Shown: positions 37,818-47,400 of the stretch, piece after piece
Layout: each line of letters opens with the position of its first letter
How positions within the stretch are numbered: position 1 is the stretch's first letter
DNA from: Serratia nevei
GTDB lineage: Bacteria; Pseudomonadota; Gammaproteobacteria; Enterobacterales; Enterobacteriaceae
Direction of reading: 5' to 3'
Length of the DNA stretch: 64,000 bases
Assembly: GCF_037948395.1 (NCBI RefSeq)
Contig: NZ_CP149940.1
Coordinates: 1,116,001-1,180,000, forward strand
The notes under the pieces: model-generated
The model's database searches: none
What the model was told of the DNA's origin: nothing
What the model saw: the letters and a program-made list of their open reading frames with translations, nothing else
Program-made: the position numbers and the translations under genes

Positions 37818-38144
37818 ATGCAAAGCTTATTCGTATACGGCACCCTGGGGCCGGGCAGACCCAACGCGCACATCATGGAAGCCATCGGCGGCAGCTGGGA
37901 AGAAGGCAGCGTTGGCGGATCGCTGCTTAACGAAGGCTGGGGCGCCGAGATGGGCTACCCAGGCATCGTGTTGGATAACAGCGGCAATCGGGTGAAAGGT
38001 TTTCTGTTCCGTTCAGCGAATCTCGTCAACCACTGGCCGACTCTCGATGCGTTCGAAGGCGAGGGGTATGAACGGGTAGCGGTCAGCGTCACCACCGCCG
38101 GCGGCGAAACCGTCGATTCGTTTATCTACATGTTGAAGAAATGA
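37818..38144 (+). CDS. Gamma-glutamylcyclotransferase-like (YtfP/AIG2) family protein
   Basis: A 108-residue protein of the GGCT-like fold. The substrate loop LFVYGTLGPGRPN sits at residues 4-16 and the conserved acidic block LDAFEGEGYERVAV near residue 77. Members act on gamma-glutamyl amines or amino acids, but many have no assigned substrate. It is preceded by a GAGTGAAAA spacer with weak ribosome-site character. It is the first gene after argU. Confidence 0.85.
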   Translation: MQSLFVYGTLGPGRPNAHIMEAIGGSWEEGSVGGSLLNEGWGAEMGYPGIVLDNSGNRVKGFLFRSANLVNHWPTLDAFEGEGYERVAVSVTTAGGETVDSFIYMLKK

Positions 38145-38240
38145 TACGAGCCGCCTCGCCGAATGAGTGCGAGGCGCTCGACCCGCCGGCAATTGAACTT
38201 TCGTTTATTTTGCCGCGCTACAATAGGCGAAAATTTCCCC

Positions 38241-38396
38241 ATGGAGCCTATCGTGCGCAAATCCAGATTCCTGCTCGTGACCTTGCTGTGCCTGTGCGCG
38301 GCCGCCGTGCTGTACGTGATGGCTTACCGAGCGCTGGGGCATTATCTCAGCGACGGCGAGAAGGCCTACCCGGATATCAGCGTTGAAATCCGCTGA
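38241..38396 (+). CDS. Small single-pass membrane protein
   Basis: A 51-residue (or 47-residue) frame with one hydrophobic helix (FLLVTLLCLCAAAVLYVMAY) after basic residues, then a short polar tail. Either the ATG at 38241 or the GTG at 38253 could start it; the GTG has GGAG 6 bp upstream and is the better placed. A TACAAT hexamer about 20 bp upstream could be a -10 element. No family recognised. Confidence 0.5.
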   Translation: MEPIVRKSRFLLVTLLCLCAAAVLYVMAYRALGHYLSDGEKAYPDISVEIR

Positions 38397-38521
38397 GAGT
38401 CGTGCGGCGCCGCGGTGACTGTGCCGATTTTTTCGTACTGATTTACCCGCCATTTACCCGCCGTCGGCAATGATGACGCTGCGTCTCCACACTGTGTGGT
38501 TCTCTTGGGCGGAATGCGGTT

Positions 38522-40063
38522 ATGTCACTGCAACAGGTTTCGAATGTCTCTTTGAGCAACAACGGCTTAAAGGGCATCAGTTACAAACATTACGCGTTGG
38601 CGATCGTGGCGTTTTCGGCGATCGTGCGGTTTATTTCCTTAACGGATCGGTACTTTTGGTGTGATGAAGCCTCCAGCGTGCTGACCAGCCGCTATGATGT
38701 GGGCGCTTTGCTGTACCACGCTTCCTTCGACGTTCACCCGCCGCTTTATTATCTGTTGCTGCATGCCTGGATGGTACTGTTTGGCGACGGCATCATGGCC
38801 GCCCGTTCGCTGAGCCTGGTGTTCGGCGTGGCGACGGTAGCGCTGGCGATGCGCTTTACCCGTTGGTTGGCCAGCGAGCGGGCGGCGCTGATAGCGGGAT
38901 GGCTGATGGCAATCATGCCGATGGCGGTGCGTTACAGCCAGGAGGCGCGCATGTACGCGCTGATGGGGATGCTGGCGATCGCCGCCGCCATGGTGCTGGC
39001 TAAGTGGCTGAAAACGCCGGATAACCGCCGCTATCTGGCGCTGTATGCGTTGTTGATGACGCTGAGCTTTTATACCCATTACTTCACCATTTTCACGCTG
39101 ATCGCCCACTGGCTGGTGGTGTTGGCGCTGTCATGCCGCCGAGAAGGCGTACGTTACATCAAGCAGCCGGCGTGGTGGCTGGCCAATGTGGCGATTGGGG
39201 GGGCCTACATTCCCTGGCTGCTGGTGCTGTTCAATCTGCTGGCGCATATCGCCGAACTGCGGGTCGGCGGCGACGTCGGTTGGATCCCTCAGGTTTCCTG
39301 GGGCGATCTGCCGGCAATGTATTGGCGTTTTCTCACCGGCCATGACGGCAGCAACTATCCCACGGCGATTCTCTGGCTGCTGCCGGCGATGTTTATCGCG
39401 TTGTGCGCGCTGCTGCTGAAACGGCGCGTGATGCCAAGGACATTCTCGCTGTTGCTGCTTGGTGGCATTCTGATCCCGGTGACGCTGGTATTCGCCATTT
39501 CCTGGCGCACGCCGCTGTTTGTCGATCGCTACCTCTATTCCGCCGCGCTCGGCATTCCGCTGGTGTTGGGCGTGCTGATCGCCGGAACGAAAAGCCGGGT
39601 GCGCGGGATCTCTTTGCTGTTGTTTTTCAGCTTGCTGTTCGGCTGCGGCGTGCGTAACGACTACCCGGTCGAGAAAGATGAGTTCAAGGTGATGGTGCAC
39701 TATATCAACAGCCACTATCAGCCTAACGATGCGGTAGTGGTCAGCAACATGTTCAACTACCTGAGCTATGTGTATTACAACAAGAAGGGCTATCGCGCCC
39801 TGCTGTATACCCCGGCCAGGCCCAACGGCATTTCGGGCAAGCCCAATGCCTATGGCTTCGGCACCTTTTTCCACGATCGGGCGGCGCAGACCTATGTCGA
39901 TAAGCTCAGCGTTTTATCGAAAGGCCATCGCCGGGTCTGGCTGGTGAGCGGCGGGGATTTCAATCAGGACTTCGGCCGTTCGCCGCCGGGGTGGGTCAAT
40001 ACCGGCACCTTCAAGAGCGGCGGCTTCGAATCGCGTCTGTTCGTGGTGCGCGACCTCAGATAG
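38522..40063 (+). CDS. GT-C type glycosyltransferase (family 39-like), integral membrane
   Basis: A 513-residue polytopic protein with about 10-12 helices. An acidic DE motif after the first helix (DRYFWCDEASS, near residue 47) and the block FDVHPPLYYLLLHAWMVLFG are hallmarks of GT-C/PMT/ArnT-type transferases using polyprenyl-phosphate sugars. A Arg/Tyr-rich loop (YSQEARMYALMGM) follows, and the C-terminal third is periplasmic and soluble. Acceptor unknown. It lies alone between argU and the biosynthetic operon and points toward it (convergent with the cysE-like gene). Confidence 0.75.
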   Translation: MSLQQVSNVSLSNNGLKGISYKHYALAIVAFSAIVRFISLTDRYFWCDEASSVLTSRYDVGALLYHASFDVHPPLYYLLLHAWMVLFGDGIMAARSLSLVFGVATVALAMRFTRWLASERAALIAGWLMAIMPMAVRYSQEARMYALMGMLAIAAAMVLAKWLKTPDNRRYLALYALLMTLSFYTHYFTIFTLIAHWLVVLALSCRREGVRYIKQPAWWLANVAIGGAYIPWLLVLFNLLAHIAELRVGGDVGWIPQVSWGDLPAMYWRFLTGHDGSNYPTAILWLLPAMFIALCALLLKRRVMPRTFSLLLLGGILIPVTLVFAISWRTPLFVDRYLYSAALGIPLVLGVLIAGTKSRVRGISLLLFFSLLFGCGVRNDYPVEKDEFKVMVHYINSHYQPNDAVVVSNMFNYLSYVYYNKKGYRALLYTPARPNGISGKPNAYGFGTFFHDRAAQTYVDKLSVLSKGHRRVWLVSGGDFNQDFGRSPPGWVNTGTFKSGGFESRLFVVRDLR

Positions 40064-40138
40064 CCGGATAAATGCCTAATGTCTCGGAAGCCCCCACACA
40101 CCGATAGTTTTTCGCCGCTACCGGAGTGTGGGAGGCGC

Positions 40139-40906
40139 TTAGAGGCCGACAATCCGGGCGGGAATGCCCACTGCCGTGGCCGATGGCGGAATGTCCTTGA
40201 GCACAACGGCGCCGGCGGCAACACAGCAACTGTCGCCGATCCGCACATTACCCAATATTTTGGCTCCGGCGCCGATAACGGCGCCATTACCCACCTTGGG
40301 ATGGCGATCGCCGCCGGCTTTTCCTGTTCCTCCCAGCGTCACCGAATGCAGCAGGGAGACGTTGTCGCCCACCGTCGCCGTTTCACCGATGACAATCGCG
40401 TGAGCATGGTCGAGCATGATGCCTTTGCCCAGCTTGGCGGCCGGATGGATATCGATACAGAAGAGTTCTGATACCCGGCTTTGGATGTGATAGGCCATTT
40501 CACGGTGCTGGTGCTGATACAGCGCATGTGAGACACGATAGGCTTGCAATGCGATGAATCCCTTGAAGAAAAAAAATATCTGTATCGTACTGTGGCAGGC
40601 GGGATCGCGTTCGTAAACCGCGCGCATATCCGCCAATGCGGCGTCGACAATGTCGGGCGCGCGTTGCAGCGTTTGTTCAACAACGTTTCTCAGGCTCGTT
40701 GCATCGATATCGTCATTGGCCAGTTTCAAGGCCAGGCGGTTTGCGAGCGCCTCGTTGAAGGTGGCATGCTGCAATACTCCTTGCTGCAGGAGTTTGCTCA
40801 TCACCCCTTCTCTTTCGGCCAAGGCTTTTGCCTCTTGCCGGAGCTGTACCCAGAAGGGGTCAGAGAACGTCAGGTTCGGAAAAATGGCATAGTTCATCAA
40901 TCGCAT
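40139..40906 (-). CDS. Serine O-acetyltransferase (CysE-like) of the biosynthetic cluster
   Basis: A 255-residue protein with an N-terminal helical SAT domain (FSDPFWVQLRQEAKALAERE) and a C-terminal left-handed beta-helix (HPAAKLGKGIMLDHAHAIVI, SVTLGGTGKAGGDRHPKVG) carrying the CysE catalytic region with DHA and GDRHPK. It makes O-acetylserine, the cysteine precursor. As the last gene of an operon whose synthetases use two cysteines, it probably supplies extra cysteine, perhaps free of feedback control. The ATG at 40906 follows GAGGA. It is a duplicate of a housekeeping function by inference. Confidence 0.88.
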   Translation of the reverse strand: MRLMNYAIFPNLTFSDPFWVQLRQEAKALAEREGVMSKLLQQGVLQHATFNEALANRLALKLANDDIDATSLRNVVEQTLQRAPDIVDAALADMRAVYERDPACHSTIQIFFFFKGFIALQAYRVSHALYQHQHREMAYHIQSRVSELFCIDIHPAAKLGKGIMLDHAHAIVIGETATVGDNVSLLHSVTLGGTGKAGGDRHPKVGNGAVIGAGAKILGNVRIGDSCCVAAGAVVLKDIPPSATAVGIPARIVGL

Positions 40907-40966
40907 CTTTTTTTCCTCGTCGCGTTATAGCGATAAAACGCCCTGCAAACGCCGGGCCGTTTTTCA

Positions 40967-42187
40967 TCAGTTTACCGTGGGCAGCCCCATGCACTCCGCC
41001 AGGTCATCAAGGGCCTGATACAGGGCATCGATATCAGCCGTCGTGTTGTATAAATAGGCGGATGCGCGCAGGATCTCTCCACCGGCCAGAGTGCCGACGA
41101 AAGGTTGCGCGCACAGGTAACCGCTGCGGCACATAATGCCGTAGGCGTCGCTGAGCAAGCGGGCGATTTCTCCGACCGAAACGCAGCTCGAGAACTTGAA
41201 AGCGCCTATGGCATGGCGGTTTTCACCGTCAGCGGGGCCGACAAGTTTGAGATAAGGGCGAGAGGCCGCCCCGGAAAGCAGCGCGTTGACCAAACCTTTG
41301 TCGTGTTCACGCCGTGTCGTCTCATCGAAGCCGGCTAACAGACGAAAAGTCGCGCCGGCGCCGATGACGGAGGCAATCGCCGGCGTGCCGGCCTCGAGAT
41401 GATAGGGCGCCCGACGATTGACCTGGCTATCGGCATCCACCCAGTCAACCGTACCGCCACCGAATTGCAGTGGTTTAAGTGCATCGAGGCGATGCTGGTT
41501 CGCGTACAAAAAGCCCAACCCGGTTGGGCCCAGCATTTTGTGTGCGGAGAAGGCGACAAAGTCGGCGCCCAGCGTATGGAGGTTGAGACGGCCGTGCGGG
41601 AGAGACTGTGCGGCGTCCAGCACAATAACGGCATCGCTTTGTGTGCGGATCATCGCGATCATCTGCTCAATGGGATGCACAACGCCGGTGACATTGGAGC
41701 AGTGCGTCAGGGCGACCACTTTCGGTCGTTGCGCGAGCAGCGTCTGGAAATGATCCAAATCGATCCTGCCCTGATCATCGGTTTGGATGAACCTCAGGGT
41801 GGCTACTTGCCGCCAGGGCAATAGTTGGGAATGATGTGAATCGATGCCAGCGATAACCAGATCCGATTTTCTCAGCGCCAATCCTTGCGCCACGATGTTC
41901 AGCGCATGGGTCGTATTGTGGGTAAACACGACTTCGTTGGCCTGTGCGCTGATGTAGTCCGCTACTGAGAGGCGCGCGGCTTCATAGGCATTGGAGGCTT
42001 CGTCGGAGAGACGGTGTTTGCCGCGATGGATATTGGCGCCGTTCTGGCTGTAATACTCCGTTACGGCATCAATCATGACGCGCGGCTTTAGGGTCGTCGC
42101 GGCGCTGTCGAGATAGTTGAGAGGCCGTCCGTCTATTTCCTGCATCAGCGCAGGGAACTGACTGCGGTCAATAAAATGATTCGTCAT
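40967..42187 (-). CDS. SufS/CsdA-like PLP-dependent cysteine desulfurase
   Basis: A 406-residue class V aminotransferase-fold enzyme. It keeps all SufS hallmarks: NIHRGKHRLSDEA, the HHSQLLPW block with the PLP-stacking His, VLDAAQS (PLP Asp191), Lys217 in FSAHKMLGPTGLGFLY for the Schiff base, and Cys359 in RSGYLCAQP, equivalent to the persulfide Cys of SufS. It should abstract sulfur from cysteine, or act as a related C-S lyase. No SufE-like acceptor is next to it. Its start overlaps the PaaK-like gene by 4 bp, so a role in sulfur insertion into the product is inferred. Confidence 0.87.
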   Translation of the reverse strand: MTNHFIDRSQFPALMQEIDGRPLNYLDSAATTLKPRVMIDAVTEYYSQNGANIHRGKHRLSDEASNAYEAARLSVADYISAQANEVVFTHNTTHALNIVAQGLALRKSDLVIAGIDSHHSQLLPWRQVATLRFIQTDDQGRIDLDHFQTLLAQRPKVVALTHCSNVTGVVHPIEQMIAMIRTQSDAVIVLDAAQSLPHGRLNLHTLGADFVAFSAHKMLGPTGLGFLYANQHRLDALKPLQFGGGTVDWVDADSQVNRRAPYHLEAGTPAIASVIGAGATFRLLAGFDETTRREHDKGLVNALLSGAASRPYLKLVGPADGENRHAIGAFKFSSCVSVGEIARLLSDAYGIMCRSGYLCAQPFVGTLAGGEILRASAYLYNTTADIDALYQALDDLAECMGLPTVN

Positions 42188-43467
42188 GGATGAGATGCCC
42201 CGTTATATCTGGAAATGCAGGATTGGAATTTTCCGCTGCGTTCGCAGGCGATGTAATCCACGGCTTCGAAAATGATGTCGCGGGTTTGGCAAAGTGCGCT
42301 GATGCGTTGTTGCAATGCGAATAGCTCAGACGATGATGCTTGATTGAGGATATAGCGAAAACGAAGATTCCCGAGCTCGTCTTGTTCCAACTTATATAAA
42401 TCTATTCTTGGGCAATCGGTCACCGCCAGATCGACCTCGGCAGGCGTCACTATCGCCCCGTTTTTACCGATGACGTTGTGGGTGGCGCGCCCTTCGATGT
42501 TGACTACCGGCAAAGTGGCGCCACAGGTGCAGGGTTCTGACGACAGGCGGTACAGGTCGCCGGTGGCGTAACGAATGCGCGGTAGCAAGCTGTCATCAAT
42601 GGTGGAAATGACCAACTCACCGACTTCATCCAAGGCCGATTCCAGCTCCCCGCTTAAAAACTCCAGGAAAAAGTCTTGGTTGTTGATGTGCAAACAGCCG
42701 TGGTGGCATTCGAAACCGAGGTAACCCAGTTCCGACATGCCCAGCATGTTGCCGATTGGTGTTCCGTCACCGAAGAAGTGCCGAATTTGACGTCGTGCAA
42801 CCTGCGTCAAATGGGTATAGCCACAAACGATATGCAGCTTGTTAGTGGTGACGATAGTGCGTCCCAATTTGGCGGCCTCTCGAGTTAAAAAGGCTAAATG
42901 CGTCGGGTCCACCACCAAAATTTCCGGATCGTAGGCGGCGATTTCGTCCAGCGCTTGCTTGATCATCCTGGCTGGGGTCGCCAATAAGTCGTGAGCGACA
43001 GGCAAGACCAGCGTGCCGTCGGCCAGCGTGCGTTCCTCCATGGTCGTCAGACCGATGCCGCACTCTACGTCGGAGCAGTTAGGCGGGGCATAGCGGCAAA
43101 TGCGCGGCCGGGCACCAGGGCGCCACAGCGCGTTGAAGTTTGCATTAACGCCCATGCTGGTTGCCTGTCGCCGCGCCAGGTCATAGGAAAGGATCGCGCT
43201 GTTCAAGCGCTCTCCTGAGGTCCCCGAACTTTGAAAGCGCATCACATGCGGCCCGGTCAGCGTAAATCCGGCAGCTAACACCCCTGACGGATAGTTGCGC
43301 CGATAGTGCAGTTTGCGTGTGACGGGGATGCGTTTAAAGTCCGCCAGGGTTTTAATGTCGTCGGGCCGTAGGCCCGACATTTCCATGTGAGTTTTAAAAA
43401 ACTTCACCTTTTCATAAGCGTACGCCACTTCACGACGTACATCTTTAAATGAACCTGATTCGCTCAT
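42184..43467 (-). CDS. PaaK-like adenylate-forming ligase
   Basis: A 427-residue protein of the phenylacetate-CoA ligase (PaaK/CapK) branch of the ANL superfamily. The phosphate-binding loop is FQSSGTSGERLNS, an A5-like motif reads NMLGMSELGYLGFE, and the core ATPase motif is IRYATGDLYRL. A CxCG segment (SEPCTCGATL) is typical of the family. It activates a carboxylate as an AMP ester. No carrier domain is attached. The substrate, and whether it starts, ends or tailors the chain, cannot be read from sequence. It overlaps the dioxygenase and SufS-like genes by 4 bp each. Confidence 0.85.
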   Translation of the reverse strand: MSESGSFKDVRREVAYAYEKVKFFKTHMEMSGLRPDDIKTLADFKRIPVTRKLHYRRNYPSGVLAAGFTLTGPHVMRFQSSGTSGERLNSAILSYDLARRQATSMGVNANFNALWRPGARPRICRYAPPNCSDVECGIGLTTMEERTLADGTLVLPVAHDLLATPARMIKQALDEIAAYDPEILVVDPTHLAFLTREAAKLGRTIVTTNKLHIVCGYTHLTQVARRQIRHFFGDGTPIGNMLGMSELGYLGFECHHGCLHINNQDFFLEFLSGELESALDEVGELVISTIDDSLLPRIRYATGDLYRLSSEPCTCGATLPVVNIEGRATHNVIGKNGAIVTPAEVDLAVTDCPRIDLYKLEQDELGNLRFRYILNQASSSELFALQQRISALCQTRDIIFEAVDYIACERSGKFQSCISRYNGASHP

Positions 43468-44471
43468 GTCATTGCCACCATGATGTTACGCGGCGGCGTA
43501 AATGGTCGCCGGCCGTGGGAAATGGTTTCGTTATCCAAAATTAGAATGTCGCCCTGTTCCCAGTCGAACAGGATTTCTTCTTGTTGATAGGCTTGTCGAA
43601 TCAGCGTCAGGTCGGTTGACGGGATGGGACTGCCGTCGCCAAACAGAGCATTGCGCGGCAGCTCATGCTCGGCGAATTCGCGTCTTAACTCACGTTCTGC
43701 TTCCGCCGGCAGATTGCTGATATGGAACAGATGCGCCTGATTAAACCAGATCCCCGCCCCCGTTCGCGGGTGGGCAAGGGTCGCCTGACAAATTTGGCGT
43801 GTGCGCAGGCGTCCTTCCCCCAACCATTGGCATTGGATGTCGTTCGCTTGGCAATAAGCCTCAACCTCCGCCTGATTTTCCGTTTGGAATACCTGCTGCC
43901 AGCTGAGATCCAAACCCTGTCCAAAATTGCGCACGTACATCACGCCATGGGCTTCAAAACGCGCGCGCAGGTCTTCCGGCAGGCGCGCATAGACACCCTG
44001 ACTGTCGGCAAGCGGAGTCTGCCCCTGAGCGCCTGGTTTGACGGCGCAGTGGAAGAACAGCCGCTTGGGCCAACTGCGGGTGTAGGACATCTCATTGTGT
44101 TGGGGAATATGTTGGTCGGCCGGATACTCGGTCGAAGTGTATATCCCTTCGCTGATATTGCTCCGCGGCGTGGAGCGGTGGGTGTATCCCAACAATGCGC
44201 CTGCCGACGTTTGCACAAAAGCGCGAAAAGCCGCGACATCCGCGACCTTGAAGCCACGAAGCAAAACGGCGCCAGATTCGGCTAACAGACTGGCGATATA
44301 ATCCCAGCTGTTTTGTCCCCACTCGGGGGCGGATAGGTTGGCTAGCACCGGGCGCAACATGACACCTTTAGCGCCGGCATGGGTCAGTGGTGACGCGGTG
44401 ACCAGACTGGTGATGGATACGCCTTGGCTCTGGCGCCGTCGGACGAATAAACCGCTTGTTGTTTCGTTCAT
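43464..44471 (-). CDS. TauD/SyrP-like Fe(II)/2-oxoglutarate dioxygenase, probable aspartyl beta-hydroxylase
   Basis: A 335-residue TauD/TfdA-family oxygenase. The facial triad is visible as His125 and Glu127 in PQHNEMSY (HxE instead of the commoner HxD) and His319 in SHGRRPF, followed by the 2-oxoglutarate-binding Arg. SyrP and the siderophore beta-hydroxylases of this type act on carrier-bound aspartate. The adjacent NRPS, whose start region it overlaps by 4 bp, activates Asp by code and has a degenerate condensation domain. Hydroxylation of Asp at the beta carbon is therefore the likely reaction. Confidence 0.85.
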   Translation of the reverse strand: MNETTSGLFVRRRQSQGVSITSLVTASPLTHAGAKGVMLRPVLANLSAPEWGQNSWDYIASLLAESGAVLLRGFKVADVAAFRAFVQTSAGALLGYTHRSTPRSNISEGIYTSTEYPADQHIPQHNEMSYTRSWPKRLFFHCAVKPGAQGQTPLADSQGVYARLPEDLRARFEAHGVMYVRNFGQGLDLSWQQVFQTENQAEVEAYCQANDIQCQWLGEGRLRTRQICQATLAHPRTGAGIWFNQAHLFHISNLPAEAERELRREFAEHELPRNALFGDGSPIPSTDLTLIRQAYQQEEILFDWEQGDILILDNETISHGRRPFTPPRNIMVAMT

Positions 44472-47400
44472 ATTGCCAGTTCCTGAGAGTGACGTTGCTT
44501 ATCAATGTTGCGGCTGAGGCCGGCTACGGTCGCATCCATAAACACGCTGCGCAGATTGAACGGAATATCGAAGGTGGAACGGATTTGAGCGACCAACTTT
44601 GTGGCGATAAGCGAATGCCCACCGATGTCGAAGAAGTCGTCGTGTATGCCTACACGGTTGGCCAGCAGCAACTCCTGGAAAATGGCCGCGACACTTTTTT
44701 CCGTTTCGCTTTGCGGCGCGACATAGTCATCGGCGTTGGCGGCGATAAGTGTATCCGGTGCCGGTAGCATGCGGTGATCGACTTTGCCGTTGTGGTTTAA
44801 CGGGAAGCGGGAGAGCGACACGATTTGTGAGGGGATCATGAAATCCGGCAGGTAAGCGGCGAGATGCTCACGCAACCAATCGGCATTGCCGTTGTCGCCG
44901 CTTTGTAGGACCACGTAAGCCAACAGATGCGCGCTGCCGGATTCGCCTTGTTCAACGACGCAGCTGTCCAAAACTTCCGCATGTTTGCGCAGCGTTCTTT
45001 CTATTTCGGCCGGTTCTACCCGGAATCCGCGGATTTTCAACTGACGGTCGATACGGCCAAGGAACTCCAGGCTGCCATCGGGAAGCCGGCGAACTTTATC
45101 CCCTGAACGGTAAAGCCGGGCATTGGATCGCGGGCTCCAGGGATCGGCGATAAAACGGGGACGCTGATCTTCAGCGCTCTGCACGTAGCCACAAGCGACC
45201 GTTTCGCCGCCAATATATAACTCACCCGCGACGCCGATGGGAAGCAATGCGCCATGCGGGTCGACGACATAGCAGCGGGCATGCGGCAAGGGGGTACCGA
45301 GGGGAACGGTGGAAGCCAGCCTGGCGTATTTATCCGACGCTACCTGCTGCGCAATGGCGCCCACGCAGGTTTCGGTTGGCCCATAATGGTTGTAGATGCG
45401 ACAACCGTTCGCAAAATCGTTGAACAGGCGCCACATCCCCCAGCTCAACACTTCGCCCCCCAGCAATAAGGCCTTGCTAGGCATCAGGCGCGCTGGCGCG
45501 TCCGCCAGCGCGAATAGAGATGCCATATGAGAAGGGGTCAATTTGAGGACGTCATACTCGCTTTGCTCCATATAGCGAATTTGCTCCTGAATATCCTCGG
45601 CGTGTGTGAACGGTGAGATGTCGATGCAGCCACCGGTGACCAGTGCGGGGAACAGGGTGGTATTGCCCAAGTCGGTGGTGATGGGGCCAATGGAGAGATA
45701 GGTGAGCGCTGCACCCAGTTCCGCACGCTCAATAATGCCGGACACATAGTTCTGCAATTGATGATGAGCGATCTTGACGCCTTTTGGCTCTCCGGTAGAG
45801 CCGGAGGTGTAGAGCACATAAGCGAGGCTGTCGGCAGACGCGGTGAATGGCAGCGCGGAGTCATCCAGCACGCCAATGTCATTCCACTGTGCATCCAGCG
45901 CCATCACGGGGAGGGTGAGCTTTGCCTGGCGATGTTGCGTTTGAGCGACAAGCATCAGTGCCGGCCTGGTTTGCTTCAGAATGGTCTCCACCCGCTGCTG
46001 GGGCAGTTGAGGGTCGAAAGGGACATAGCAGGCTCCGGCTTTGTGGATGGCGATGATAGCTGCCAGCGCCAGATCGCTGCGTTCAAGCATCAGGCCGACC
46101 GCTGCGCCCTGTTCCACCCCATTGTTCAGCAAATGGCGAGCCAACTGATTGGTGAAGGCATCCAGCTCGGCGTAGCGCCAAATTCGCGAGTTGTACTTTA
46201 ACGCCGGCGCATCGGGAGTCTGCGCCGCCTGGCGGCTGAAAGTATGGTACCAACAACCGAGGGCTGGCGATGACGACAGCGCGTTATGAGTGCTTTCAAT
46301 CAGAATACGTGTTTCATCGTCAGTCATAAGCGGAAAGCGATCGAGCATGGCCTGCGGTGTCTTGAGCAGCGCCTGCAGCGTGGCGCGGAACGCTTGTTCA
46401 ATCGTTGCGATCCCTGCCGCATCGAAGACGCCTTGCTGTATCTGCAACTCAAGGTGGAGGCGTTCACCGGCATTCACCTGCAGAGATAATTTGCAGTGTT
46501 CCGGTACAGGGATGGCGGTACGGTTTTCCCAATGTAGCAGGGGCGTTTCGATTGCCGACGCCGCATTGAAGAATTGATAGCCGATCTCGCCGGCTGAATG
46601 CGCATCACCCGGCTGGCGGCCGTCTTGTTGCTCGCTCAGTCGCAGCGCTTGCTGACAATGTTCAGCGAACTGCAGCAACGTCATGTCAGCGTTGGGCTGC
46701 ACGATCGTATGCACTGCATATTCGAAGCGACCCAAAGCCTGCTGAAGTTCCGCAAAAGGGCGGCCGGCAAGGTTTGTGCTGAGCGCAACACGGTCGGGAT
46801 ATTCCGCTATGCGCCATAACGCAGCGCTCCAACAAGCGTAAAGCAGAGCGCGAAGGGACAATGCGTTACCTGTTGCCAGCGCTTGTAGCTGAGATCGTGT
46901 TTCCCTCGCCAGCGTTATGGGGCGGCATTGCCTATCCTGGCTGTCGGACTTGAACTCGAGCGGCAGGCGCAAAGAAGAGTTGGGCTCGACATGAGCAACG
47001 GCGGTTTGCGGGATGAAATCCTCACGCTGCCATTGGGCAAAATCGACGTATTGTACGATGGGGGACGACGCGCCAGCCTCACCGGCATAGAGGCGGCTCA
47101 GCACCGCCATCATCGCGTCGGCGGAAACATAGTCCAGGCTGGCGGCGGGCAGTGAAATCACCAGCGTATGTCGGTCGGCTGTCATGCGGTAAAGCGCGGC
47201 TTTGAGTGGCCGTGCTGTAGCTACGGGGCTTACGCATGCCGATGCCGCTTCTCCCTCGTTGAACGGGTTAACGTCAGAAGGCTCACCGTCCGCCATAATC
47301 AGCTCGGGCTGATAGGGTTCATTGATGACCATCAGCACATCGCTGTGTTCTCCCAACACGTTTCTGAAGGACGTTCGCAAAATCTCATGTTCAGTAATCA

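Noticed and set aside
37609..40063. Prophage or integrative element inserted at argU
   Set aside because: argU is a classic attachment site, but no integrase, phage gene or duplicated tRNA 3' end was found in the window.
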